A DNA stretch of 64,000 bases from DASRFA01 sp035651755. Lineage in GTDB: Bacteria; Desulfobacterota; Binatia; UBA12015. Position 1 is the first letter of the stretch. Every line of letters starts with the position of its first letter. Location of the stretch: the NCBI GenBank assembly GCA_035651755.1, contig DASRFA010000018.1, positions 62,001 through 126,000 on the forward strand, read 5' to 3'. The position numbers were made by a program, and so were the translations under genes. The notes below the pieces were generated by a model. It did no database searches. It saw only the letters and a list, made by a program, of their open reading frames with translations, and had not been told where the DNA came from. Below are positions 8,126 through 15,722 of this stretch, in pieces.

Positions 8126-9568
8126 ATGCCCGAATCGCCGCCACGCGCAGCGCTGGAACGGGCGCCCGTGGGCCGCTACGAGAGACGCGTGGCGGACCGC
8201 GAGGAGCGGGTGCGGCGGACGGAAGCGCTGGCGTACGCGCGGGCATCGCGCGCGGCGTACGAGAGCCGCCTCAGGGAGCTCGTCGAGATCCCGAGCGTCT
8301 CCGTCGACCCCGAGCGGCGCGACGACGTACGCCACGCCGCCGAGTGCGCGGCCGCGCTCGTCCGCGAGGCGGGCGGCACGGCGGAGATCCACGAGACCGG
8401 CGGCCACCCGCTCGTGCACGGCCGCCTCGATGCCGGCGCGGGCTGCCCGACGGTGACCGTCTACAACCACCTCGACGTCCAGCCGGCGAACGAGCCCGAG
8501 TGGCGGAGCGATCCGTTCCGCCTCGTGCAGGAGGGCGACCGCTACGTCGCCCGCGGGACCACCGACGACAAGGGGCCGGCGCTCGCCGCGCTCTTCGGCG
8601 CGCGCTACGCGCGCGAGCGCGACGTGCCGGTCAACGTGCGCTTCCTCTGGGAGCTCGAGGAGGAGATCGGCTCGCCGCACTTCGAGCGCGCGATCCGGGC
8701 GCGCCGCGCCGAGCTCGCGACCGGATCGGTGGTCGTGTCCGACACGGTGTGGGTGTCGCGCCGCCAGCCCGCGTGCCCGGCGGGTCTGCGCGGCCTGCAG
8801 GGCTTCCGGCTGACGATCCGGACGGGCGCGACCGACCAGCACTCCGGCACGACCGGCGGCGCGGCGCGAAACCCCGTCGCGGAGGTCGCGGACCTGGTCG
8901 CCGCGATGGTCGACGCGCGCACCGGCCGCGTCAAGATCCCCGGCTTCTACGACGACGTCGTGAAGCCGACGCGCGCCGAGCTCACCGACCTCGCGCGCTC
9001 CGGCTTCACGGTGGCGGGCTTCAAGCGCGACCACCTGCTGCGCTCGCTCCGGAGCGACGACGCGATCGACGTCATGAAGCGCATCTGGTGCCTCCCGACG
9101 CTCGAGGTGCACGGCATCGCCGGCGGCTACCAGGGGCCGGGCGTCAAGACGGTCGTGCCGCCGCGCGCGACCGCGATCATCTCGTGCCGCCTCGTCCCGG
9201 ACATGCGGCCCGCGAAGATCGTCCGGCTCGTGCGCGACTTCGCCCGGTCGCGCTATCCCGACGTCGAGGTGCGCGCCGAGCACGCGCTCGAGCCCTACCG
9301 CGGCCGCACGACGGGTCCGCACGCCGACGCCATCCGGCACGCGATGAAGTTCGGCTTCGGCCGCGAGCCGGTCTTCGTGCGCGAGGGCGGGTCGATCGGC
9401 GCCGTGCTGTCGATGGAGCGCGTGCTGCGTGCGCCCGTCTACTTCCTCGGCCTCTCGCTGCCGGAGCACGGCTACCATGCCCCGAACGAGAACTTCGACT
9501 GGCGTCAGGCGGAAGGCGGGATCGCGAGCTTCGCGAAGTACTTCGAGGAGGTCGCGAAGCTCGGCTGA
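8126..9568 (+). CDS. M20-family metallopeptidase (dipeptidase-like)
   Basis: 480 residues from ATG 8126; earlier codons of the open frame lack coding character. M20 metal and catalytic residues are in place: YNHLDVQP (His115, Asp117), GTTDDKGP (bridging Asp148), ELEEEIGS (general-base Glu and ligand Glu, 178-180), ISCRLVPDMRP, and the last ligand in HGYHAPNE near the C-terminus. The insert between about 215 and 340 is the dimerisation (lid) domain, containing GATDQHSG. These features fit a cytosolic co-catalytic zinc peptidase of the ArgE/dapE/CPG2 group acting on dipeptides or N-acyl amino acids. Convergent with the thioesterase gene ending at 9593. Confidence 0.88.
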   Translation: MPESPPRAALERAPVGRYERRVADREERVRRTEALAYARASRAAYESRLRELVEIPSVSVDPERRDDVRHAAECAAALVREAGGTAEIHETGGHPLVHGRLDAGAGCPTVTVYNHLDVQPANEPEWRSDPFRLVQEGDRYVARGTTDDKGPALAALFGARYARERDVPVNVRFLWELEEEIGSPHFERAIRARRAELATGSVVVSDTVWVSRRQPACPAGLRGLQGFRLTIRTGATDQHSGTTGGAARNPVAEVADLVAAMVDARTGRVKIPGFYDDVVKPTRAELTDLARSGFTVAGFKRDHLLRSLRSDDAIDVMKRIWCLPTLEVHGIAGGYQGPGVKTVVPPRATAIISCRLVPDMRPAKIVRLVRDFARSRYPDVEVRAEHALEPYRGRTTGPHADAIRHAMKFGFGREPVFVREGGSIGAVLSMERVLRAPVYFLGLSLPEHGYHAPNENFDWRQAEGGIASFAKYFEEVAKLG

Positions 9569-9592
9569 GCGCGCGTCGCGAGCGCGCGCCCG

Positions 9593-10465
9593 TCAAGCGC
9601 CAACGAGCGGCCCCGACTGAGGGACGCGGCGCAGCATCATCATCTGCGTGCCGTACGCGATGAGGCGACCGCCGTCGTCCCAGATCTCGACGGCCGCGGT
9701 CGCGTAGCCGGCGCGTGCGCGCCGCGCGTGGACGGCCGTCAGGAGCCACTCCGACGTCGTGTCCTCGAGGAAGTGCACGGTGAGGTCGAGGCTCGGCGCG
9801 TGGAAGGGCGGGTGGCCGGGCCCGAGCTTCTGCGAGAGCGCGGGCGGCATCGTGTCGGCGATCGGCGGCAGCGCGAGCGGGTCGAGCCGGCCGTCCGGAA
9901 GCCGCTGCGGGACGAGGTAGCGGAACCAGCGCGCGATTCGCGCCGCGCCCGGCTCCCAGCCGTCGGTCCACCAGGGGTGGCCGAGCGCGAGCCGGGTGTC
10001 GAAGTTCGAGAAGAAGGCGGGCCGCTGGCCGAGGTCGATGCCGCCGATCCGGAGCATGGGCAGCGCGTCGTCGGGGCGCGGCACGCCCGGCGGCTCGACG
10101 TCGACCAGGTCGATGCTGTCGCGGTCGCGGCCGAACGTCGCGCTCACCTCGAGCCCCGGTCCCGGCATCGTCGTCGAGGACAGCTGCGCGCGGACCTGCG
10201 CGGCCGCTCCGCCGTGCCGGAGCACCTCGACCCGGACCTCGAGCGGGCCCGCCGGCACGGGCGAGCAGAAGTGCGTGTTCGCGGACACCGGCCGGAGGTC
10301 CGGGTCGGCGAGCTCGGCCTGCATCGCGCGCATCGCGACCGTCATGAGGACGCCGCCCGCCGGCGAGCGGAAGTTCCAGGCGTCGGGGAGATCGGCGGTG
10401 TACCAGCCGGGCGCGACGCGCAGGCGGGTAATGGCGGTGTCGCGCGCGAGGTCGCTCGGAGTCAT
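9593..10465 (-). CDS. Acyl-CoA thioesterase, double-hotdog (TesB-like)
   Basis: 290 residues, the length of a two-hotdog TesB/Acot8-like thioesterase. The N-terminal hotdog has WNFRSPAGGVLMTVAMRAM (helix) and SANTHFCSPVPAGPLEVRVEV; the C-terminal hotdog has HAPSLDLTVHFLEDTTSEWLLT and GYATAAVEIWDDGGRLIAYGTQMMM, where the D-x-x-x-F-x-D pattern typical of these enzymes appears. Likely hydrolyses acyl-CoA in the cytosol. It lies upstream of, and on the same strand as, nothing closely spaced except pssA, whose stop is 17 bases before its start; cotranscription from the pssA side is possible. Confidence 0.82.
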   Translation of the reverse strand: MTPSDLARDTAITRLRVAPGWYTADLPDAWNFRSPAGGVLMTVAMRAMQAELADPDLRPVSANTHFCSPVPAGPLEVRVEVLRHGGAAAQVRAQLSSTTMPGPGLEVSATFGRDRDSIDLVDVEPPGVPRPDDALPMLRIGGIDLGQRPAFFSNFDTRLALGHPWWTDGWEPGAARIARWFRYLVPQRLPDGRLDPLALPPIADTMPPALSQKLGPGHPPFHAPSLDLTVHFLEDTTSEWLLTAVHARRARAGYATAAVEIWDDGGRLIAYGTQMMMLRRVPQSGPLVGA

Positions 10466-10481
10466 GCAGCGCTGATAGCAG

Positions 10482-11108
10482 TCACCATTTCGGGATGCGG
10501 AGCGTCTTGCTGATCATCGCGCTGCCGCTGACCGCGAAGACGAGGACCAGCGGGTGGAAGGCGCCGCCGAGGATGCGGATCCGTCCGAGAGGAAGGTTCA
10601 CGCCGATCGCGTCGTACCAGGTGAGGAGCGCGAGGAAGGCGACCAGGATGACGCTCGTCGGGATCGGGGTGCCCTCGAAGTACTTGACCTTGCCGGACTC
10701 GTCCGCGAGCTCCTCGGCGGTCACGTTGTAGCGCGCGAGGCGGGAGAGGCCGCAGCTCACGAAGTACACGAGCACGACCGCGTCCCACGCGCCCCGCAGG
10801 CCGACCGCGAACGCGAGCACGGCCGGCGCCACCCCGAAGGAGATCAGGTCGGCGAGCGAGTCGAGCTCGCGGCCGAGCGGCGACGCGCGGTGTCGCCAGC
10901 GCGCGACCCGCCCGTCGAGGAAGTCCAGCACCATGGCGAGCGGGGGGAGGGCGAACGCGAGCCACAGGATGCGGCGATCGCGAGTATCCATGTACTGGAG
11001 GGTCGCCAGGATCGACCCGGTGCCGGCGAAGCCGTTGGCGAGCGTGATCAGGTCCGCGAGCGAGAAGTCGCGTATCAGGGTGAAGTGGCGGCGTCGCTGG
11101 GCGGCCAT
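10482..11108 (-). CDS. pssA: CDP-diacylglycerol-serine O-phosphatidyltransferase
   Basis: 208 residues from ATG 11108; the open frame runs further upstream without coding character, and MAAQRRRHFTLIRDF is a typical start for this family. The CDP-alcohol phosphotransferase signature is complete: D62-x2-D65-G66-x2-A69-R70-x8-G79-x3-D83-x3-D87 (LDFLDGRVAR then SPLGRELDSLAD). About six to eight membrane helices follow, including VVLVYFVSCGLSRLARYN. It transfers phosphatidyl from CDP-DAG to L-serine at the inner membrane, the committed step to phosphatidylserine and phosphatidylethanolamine. No Psd gene is adjacent here. The RYN...KYFEGTPIP segment is typical of PssA rather than PgsA, which supports the specific name. 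Confidence 0.88.
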   Translation of the reverse strand: MAAQRRRHFTLIRDFSLADLITLANGFAGTGSILATLQYMDTRDRRILWLAFALPPLAMVLDFLDGRVARWRHRASPLGRELDSLADLISFGVAPAVLAFAVGLRGAWDAVVLVYFVSCGLSRLARYNVTAEELADESGKVKYFEGTPIPTSVILVAFLALLTWYDAIGVNLPLGRIRILGGAFHPLVLVFAVSGSAMISKTLRIPKW

Positions 11109-11415
11109 CGCGATCCCGGGCCGCGTTCCTGTCACACTTGGCGGCGCATGACGAACGACCCCGGATGCGACCGGCCGCCCGAGCCCGGCCGCGCCCGGTC
11201 GAGATGCGGGCTGGGGGAAATGCCCCCGACCGGTCGCGACCGCGAAGCGTCGATTGGGAAAAATTCCCACGAAATGCGTTGACACCGCATTCGCGTCGGC
11301 CGTAGCTATGACGGCGTTCCGCCGGCGGCGGCTGCGCGTTCGGACCGCCCACCGAGTGCGCCGGCCGCCATCATGGATCGGCTGGCTGTATCTCGCAGCA
11401 CCTGGAGGGAGTCGG
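11109..11415. other. Divergent intergenic region between pssA and the PQQ dehydrogenase gene
   Basis: About 307 bases with no credible gene. It contains a perfect inverted repeat TGGGAA-AAA-TTCCCA at 11255-11269 and, just downstream, a sigma70-like promoter candidate (see separate entry). The pssA side is GC-rich and shows no clear promoter. Confidence 0.5.
11279..11308 (+). promoter_or_regulatory. Candidate sigma70 promoter for the PQQ sugar dehydrogenase operon
   Basis: TTGACA at 11279-11284 is a perfect -35 box, and TAGCTA at 11303-11308 is a plausible -10 at 18-base spacing. An inverted repeat (11255-11269) ends 9 bases upstream, where an activator or repressor could bind. The start codon at 11416 would leave a leader of about 100 bases. 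Consensus-based only. Confidence 0.5.
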
Positions 11416-12831
11416 ATGCTCGCATCGATTCGGCGCGCGTCGTGTGCGCTCGCAATGGCGTGGGTCTGCTGCTGGACGACCGACGCCCTCGCACAGATCG
11501 CCAACCCTTTCCCGCGCGTCATCCGGAAAAGCGCGATCCGCGTCAAGCTGGAGACGCTGGCGTCCGGCCTCACCGCGCCGGTGGAAGGCGTCGTCGCGCC
11601 GGGCGACTCGGCGCGCCTCTTCGTGGTCGACCAGGCCGGCAAGCTGTGGGCGATCGACACGGCGACCGGCACGAAGACCGTCTTCCTCGACGTGTCGTCG
11701 CGCCTCGTGTCGCTCGGCGTCTTCGGCGCGAACACCTTCGACGAGCGCGGCTTCCTCGGGACGGCCTTCCACCCCGACTACCAGACCAACGGGCTGCTCT
11801 ACACGTTCACGTCCGAGCCGCCGGCCGGCCCGGCCGACTTCTCTACGCTCCCGATGGGCGCCACGACCGACACGCAGAGCGTCGTCACGGAGTGGCACGT
11901 GCCGGACCCAGGCAATCCGGCTTCGGTCGTCGACACGACGAGCGCGCGCGAGCTGCTGCGCATCGACAAGCCGCAGTTCAACCACAACGGCGGCGACCTC
12001 GAGTTCGGGCCGGACGGCAAGCTGTACGTCTCGCTCGGCGACGGCGGCGGCGCCGACGACCAGGACGGCGAGCCCTTCATCGGCGGTCCGACGGTCGGCC
12101 ACGGCGCGAACGGCAACGGCCAGAACCCGGGTGTCGTGCTCGGAAAGATCCTGCGCATCGACCCGCTCGGCACGAGCTCCGCGAACGGGAGCTACGGGAT
12201 CCCCGCCGACAACCCGTTCGTCGGACAGCCCGGCGTCGTTCCCGAGATCTTCGCGCTCGGGCTCCGGAATCCATTCCGCATGTCGTTCGACTCCGCGACC
12301 GGGGCGCTCTACGCGGGCGACGCGGGTCAGAACGCGGTGGAGGAGGTCGACGTCATCGTCGCCGGCGGCAACTACGGCTGGCGCCTCGAGGAGGGATCGT
12401 TCTTCTTCGATCCGAACGGCACCGGCCCGGGCTTCGTGACGAGCGTCGATCCCGGCGTCCCCGCCGGCCTGCGCGATCCGGTCGCGGAGTACGATCACGA
12501 CGAGGGGATCGCGGTCCTCGGCGGCTTCGTGTATCGCGGCAGCGAGATCCGCGCGCTGCGCGGCCGATACGTGTTCGGCGACTTCGCGAAGACCTTCAAC
12601 AACGACGGGCGGCTGTTCGTGCTGAAGAAGAAGGACATCGTGCGACCCAACGGCAAGATCGCGAAGAGCGCGATCGCGGAGCTCCGCCTCGTCGACCAGG
12701 CCGCCCTCGGGCTCTCGCTCCTCGGCTTCGGTCGCGATGCGGCCGGCGAGCTCTACGTCCTCGGCAGCGGGACGGGCGTTCCGTTCGGGACGACGGGCGT
12801 GGTACTCCGGATCGCACCCGCGAACTCGTGA
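11416..12831 (+). CDS. Secreted PQQ-dependent sugar dehydrogenase (sorbosone/glucose dehydrogenase-like)
   Basis: 471 residues from ATG 11416, fixed by GGAGGGA at 11404-11410. Residues 1-29 are a Sec signal peptide ending DALAQ, so the protein is periplasmic or exported. The remainder is a six-bladed beta-propeller of the soluble quinoprotein glucose dehydrogenase type: EGVVAPGDSARLFVVDQAGKL, then GFLGTAFHPDYQTNGLLYTF, FNHNGGDLEFGPDGKLYVSL with GDGGG, VLGKILRIDP, ALGLRNPFRMSFD and GDAGQNAVEEVDVI. These blades carry the PQQ- and Ca-binding residues in the family. It would oxidise a sugar or polyol and pass electrons to an acceptor; the adjacent cytochrome-like gene is a candidate. The exact substrate is unknown. 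Confidence 0.82.
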   Translation: MLASIRRASCALAMAWVCCWTTDALAQIANPFPRVIRKSAIRVKLETLASGLTAPVEGVVAPGDSARLFVVDQAGKLWAIDTATGTKTVFLDVSSRLVSLGVFGANTFDERGFLGTAFHPDYQTNGLLYTFTSEPPAGPADFSTLPMGATTDTQSVVTEWHVPDPGNPASVVDTTSARELLRIDKPQFNHNGGDLEFGPDGKLYVSLGDGGGADDQDGEPFIGGPTVGHGANGNGQNPGVVLGKILRIDPLGTSSANGSYGIPADNPFVGQPGVVPEIFALGLRNPFRMSFDSATGALYAGDAGQNAVEEVDVIVAGGNYGWRLEEGSFFFDPNGTGPGFVTSVDPGVPAGLRDPVAEYDHDEGIAVLGGFVYRGSEIRALRGRYVFGDFAKTFNNDGRLFVLKKKDIVRPNGKIAKSAIAELRLVDQAALGLSLLGFGRDAAGELYVLGSGTGVPFGTTGVVLRIAPANS

Positions 12832-12851
12832 TCCGGGAGGACGTGACCGAC

Positions 12852-13643
12852 ATGCGCTCGAAACGATCGGCCGCACGCACGCTGGCGGCGATGACCGTCG
12901 CGGCGCTCGCCGCCTCGCTCGGCTGGCCCGCGCCGGCGCTCGCCGCCAAGTGCGAACCCGCGGGCGCCGACGCGACCCCGATCGCCGACGCGCGCGCGGC
13001 GATCGACGCGACGTGCGACTGCACCGGGTCGCCGACGCACGGCACGTACGTCAAGTGCGCGTCGGGCGTCATCCTCGGCCGCATCGTCGCGCTCCAGCTC
13101 AATCCCGCCTGCAAGGGCACCGTGCAGCGCTGCGCTGCGAAGTCGACGTGCGGGAAGCCGGGCGCCGTCGTCTGCTGCAAGACGAACTCGAAGGGCGTGA
13201 CCAAGAGCGCGATCGCGAGCGATCCGGGACACTGCAAGCCGCCCGCCGGCGGCTCGGCGTGCGCGAGCACGTTCACGAGCGCGTGCGACGCGTGCGTCCC
13301 GGGCGGCTGTGCGATCGGCACCGTCAGCTTCGCGAACCACGTGCAGCCGATCTTCACCGATCGCTGCACCACGTCCGGCTGCCACAGCGGCGACTTCCCG
13401 GCGCAGGGCATGCTGCTCACCGCGGGCGCCTCCTACGCCAACATCGTCAACGTGCCGAACCTGGAGGTGCCCGGCCTCGACCGCGTCGAACCCGGCGACA
13501 CCGCGAACAGCTACCTCTGGATGAAGGTCACGGGCGCCCCCGGGATCTCGGGCGGCCGGATGCCGCTCTTCGGCGGGCCGCTCACGAGCTCGGAGATCGG
13601 CCTCATCACCGGCTGGATCCAGCAGGGCGCGGCCGACAACTGA
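12852..13643 (+). CDS. Secreted Cys-rich protein with cytochrome-c-like C-terminal domain
   Basis: 263 residues from ATG 12852 with GGGAGGACG upstream. Signal peptide 1-31 (cut after ALAA). The mature protein has 16 cysteines: an N-terminal Cys-rich module (CDCTGSPTHGTYVKC, ACKGTVQRCAAKSTCG, VVCCKTN, GHC) and, after about residue 155, SFANHVQPIFTDRCTTSGCH. That last part resembles the planctomycete-type cytochrome c domain, but heme attachment would use CX4CH rather than CXXCH. GDTANSYLWMKVTG...GRMP and a final helix ITGWIQQGA also match that domain. It starts 20 bases after the PQQ dehydrogenase, so it may be its electron acceptor; this is inference. Repeat copies begin 8 bases after its stop. 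Confidence 0.65.
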   Translation: MRSKRSAARTLAAMTVAALAASLGWPAPALAAKCEPAGADATPIADARAAIDATCDCTGSPTHGTYVKCASGVILGRIVALQLNPACKGTVQRCAAKSTCGKPGAVVCCKTNSKGVTKSAIASDPGHCKPPAGGSACASTFTSACDACVPGGCAIGTVSFANHVQPIFTDRCTTSGCHSGDFPAQGMLLTAGASYANIVNVPNLEVPGLDRVEPGDTANSYLWMKVTGAPGISGGRMPLFGGPLTSSEIGLITGWIQQGAADN

Positions 13644-13651
13644 CGTTTCAA

Positions 13652-13699
13652 CGAGGGGATCTCTCCCCTCGCACCGTCGGGCAAAGCCCGCCGGGCCCC
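13652..13699 (-). repeat. Two-hairpin palindromic repeat, copy 1 (diverged)
   Basis: First of two adjacent copies 8 bases after the stop at 13643. Read on the plus strand it starts with the short hairpin (CGAGGGGA, loop TCTC, TCCCCTCG; 13652-13671), followed by the long hairpin in diverged form around the conserved CAAAGCC core. On the minus strand the short loop reads GAGA, a GNRA loop. Confidence 0.75.
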
Positions 13700-13710
13700 A
13701 AGTTGTCGAA

Positions 13711-13781
13711 CGAGGGGATCGCTCCCCTCGCCCCGTTCGGGCAAAGCCGAACGGGGCCCCACTCCCCGGCTCGCTTCGCTC
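13711..13781 (-). repeat. Two-hairpin palindromic repeat, copy 2 (full length)
   Basis: Complete copy: short hairpin 13711-13730 (loop TCGC, i.e. GCGA on the minus strand), long hairpin 13731-13756, then the conserved tail that reads GAGCGAAGCGAG on the minus strand. Orientation relative to the upstream gene is the same as in copies at 33496 and 47226: short hairpin nearest the stop codon. Confidence 0.85.
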
Positions 13782-13868
13782 GGCCGCGCGCAAGCGCGGC
13801 CGAGTAGAGGTTGACCCGATGCGGACCGACCGTTGCCTGCGGCGATCCTTTCGGCGTAGACGGCAACG

Positions 13869-14633
13869 GTGTCCGCCGCGCCGGCATCGTTTCGCGCCCG
13901 CCTTGCGGCCGGCGAGCGGCTCGTCGGCTCGATCGTCACGCTGCCGCTCGCGGGCGTCGCCGAGATCGTCGCCGACGCGGGCTTCGACTGGCTCTGGATC
14001 GACATGGAGCACGGCCCGCTCGATCTGCTGCACGTCGAGGCGATGGTGCGCGCACGCGGCTCGTCCGCGGCGATCGTGCGCGCGCCCGCGAACGACCCGG
14101 TCTGGATCAAGCGCATCCTCGACACCGGCTGCGACGGCATCATCCTGCCGCACGTGAGCAGCGCGGCCGAGGCGCGCGCCGCGGTCGAGTCCGCGTTCTA
14201 CCCGCCGCGCGGCAAGCGCAGCTTCGGGGTGGCGCGCGCGCACGGCTACGGGCCGCGCATGAACGAGTACTTGACGTCGTCGCCGCACGAGACCGCCGTC
14301 CTCGTGCAGATCGAGAGCGCACGCGCGGTCGAGAACGCCGACGAGATCCTCGCGACCGACGGCGTCGACGCGGCGGTGATCGGCCCTTTCGATCTTTCGG
14401 GCAGCCTGGGCCGGCTCGGAGATGTCGGGCATCCGGACGTGGTCGCGGCGATCGACGCGGTCGCGAGCGCAGGGCGTACGCACGGCACCCCGGTCGGGAT
14501 CTTCTGCGGCAGCGCGGACACGGCGCGCGGGTACCTGGCGCGCGGCTTCTCCCCGGTCGCCGTCGGCGTCGACTGCATGCTGCTCGCGGACGCGGCCCGC
14601 TCGCTGCGGCGCTCGCTCGACGCGGGCGGCTAG
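13869..14633 (+). CDS. HpcH/HpaI-type 2-keto-3-deoxy-acid aldolase
   Basis: 254 residues from GTG 13869, the normal length for class II pyruvate aldolases HpaI/RhmA/GarL. Typical motifs: FDWLWIDMEHGPLD (conserved metal/His region), GCDGIILPHVSSAAEA, FGVARAHGYG, VLVQIESARAVENADEI (metal ligand Glu) and AAVIGPFDLSGSLG (second ligand Asp). The reaction would be retro-aldol cleavage of a 2-keto-3-deoxy acid to pyruvate and an aldehyde with Mg or Mn. Next to an L-fuconate dehydratase gene, the likely substrate is 2-keto-3-deoxy-L-fuconate, giving pyruvate and L-lactaldehyde; the context is the basis. It is followed by repeat copy 3 before the rest of the operon. Confidence 0.85.
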   Translation: MSAAPASFRARLAAGERLVGSIVTLPLAGVAEIVADAGFDWLWIDMEHGPLDLLHVEAMVRARGSSAAIVRAPANDPVWIKRILDTGCDGIILPHVSSAAEARAAVESAFYPPRGKRSFGVARAHGYGPRMNEYLTSSPHETAVLVQIESARAVENADEILATDGVDAAVIGPFDLSGSLGRLGDVGHPDVVAAIDAVASAGRTHGTPVGIFCGSADTARGYLARGFSPVAVGVDCMLLADAARSLRRSLDAGG

Positions 14634-14650
14634 GAGAATGACTCGAGACG

Positions 14651-14724
14651 CGAGCGAAGCGAGCCCGCGGGGAGCGGGGCCCCGTTCGGCTTGGCCGAAC
14701 GGGGCGAGGGGAGCGATCCCCTCG
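14651..14724 (+). repeat. Two-hairpin palindromic repeat, copy 3, between aldolase and aldo/keto reductase
   Basis: Complete copy in plus orientation: GAGCGAAGCGAG, a G-rich spacer, long hairpin 14680-14704 (11-bp perfect arms, loop TTG), short hairpin 14705-14724 (8-bp arms, GCGA loop). It ends on the G of the likely GTG start at 14724, so the next gene's ribosome site would lie inside the short hairpin. Confidence 0.85.
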
Positions 14725-15722
14725 TGAATTTGTCCGAACGTCGCGCACGGCTCGGAGCGAGCGACGTCGAGGTGACGCGCCTCGGGTTCGGCGCGGCCCC
14801 GATCGGAAACCTCTTCGCACCGGTCGCCGACCGCGACGCCGCCGGCGCGGTGGACGCCGCGTGGCGCTCCGGCATTCGCTTCTTCGACACGGCCCCCCTC
14901 TACGGCCACGGGCTCTCCGAGAAGCGGATCGGTGCCGCCCTCCGGGCGCACCGGCGCGAGGAGTTCGTTCTCGCGACCAAGGTCGGCCGCCTCCTCGTTC
15001 CCGACGAGTCCCCGCCCGACCACGGCTTCGTGGAGACGTCGCCCTTCCGCCCGGTCTTCGACTTCTCCTTCGACGCCACCCTGCGCGCGCTCGACGAGAG
15101 CCTCGCGCGCCTCGGCACGGACCGCGTCGACGTGCTCCACGTGCACGATCCCGACGACCACGTCGACGATGCGCTCCGCGGCGCGTTCCGCGCGCTCCGG
15201 CGCCTCCGCGACGACCGCGTGGTGCGCGCGATCGGGGGCGGCATGAACCGCTCCGCGCCGCTCGCCCGCTTCGTGCGCGAGGCGGGCGTCGACTGCGTGC
15301 TGCTCGCGGGCCGCTACACCCTGCTCGACCAGTCGGCGCTCGACGACCTCCTGCCCGCGTGCGTCGCGAGCGGCGTGAGCGTGATCGCGGGCGGCGTCTT
15401 CAACAGCGGGCTCCTCGCCGATCCGTCGCCGCGCGCGACCTACGACTACGCGCCCGCGCCGCCGCCGCTCGTGGCGCGTGCGCGCCGACTGGCGGCGGTC
15501 TGCGCGCGGCACGGCGTCGACCTGAAGGCCGCGGCGCTCCGCTTCCCGCGCGCGCACCCTGCCGTCGCGTGCGTGCTGACGGGGGCGCGCACGGCGGCCG
15601 AGATGGCGCAGAACGCGCGTCTCTTCGCGGCGCCGATCCCGCTCGCTCTGTGGGACGACCTCCGTCGCGAGCGGCTGCTCGACGACCGGGCGCCGACGCC
15701 CGAGGCGGAGCGCGAGCCGTGA
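14724..15722 (+). CDS. Aldo/keto reductase, likely L-fucose or aldose 1-dehydrogenase
   Basis: 332 residues from GTG 14724; the core family pattern begins 12 residues later, so TTG 14730 is also possible. AKR catalytic elements: RFFDTAPLYGHGLSEKRIG (Asp, Tyr) and FVLATKVGRLL (Lys). It has the segment DYAPAPPPLVARARRL and a QSALDDLLPAC helix, as in D-threo-aldose/L-fucose 1-dehydrogenases (AKR5/15-like), rather than typical yeast-type AKRs. It would oxidise L-fucose to L-fucono-lactone with NAD(P). Overlaps the next gene by GTGA, a translational-coupling arrangement. Role in fucose breakdown is inferred from the neighbouring dehydratase. Confidence 0.8.
   Translation: MNLSERRARLGASDVEVTRLGFGAAPIGNLFAPVADRDAAGAVDAAWRSGIRFFDTAPLYGHGLSEKRIGAALRAHRREEFVLATKVGRLLVPDESPPDHGFVETSPFRPVFDFSFDATLRALDESLARLGTDRVDVLHVHDPDDHVDDALRGAFRALRRLRDDRVVRAIGGGMNRSAPLARFVREAGVDCVLLAGRYTLLDQSALDDLLPACVASGVSVIAGGVFNSGLLADPSPRATYDYAPAPPPLVARARRLAAVCARHGVDLKAAALRFPRAHPAVACVLTGARTAAEMAQNARLFAAPIPLALWDDLRRERLLDDRAPTPEAEREP

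Noticed and set aside
9569..9590. GCGCGC hairpin between convergent M20 and thioesterase genes as a terminator
   Set aside because: Arms are simple GC dinucleotide runs that arise by chance in this GC-rich sequence; no U tract.
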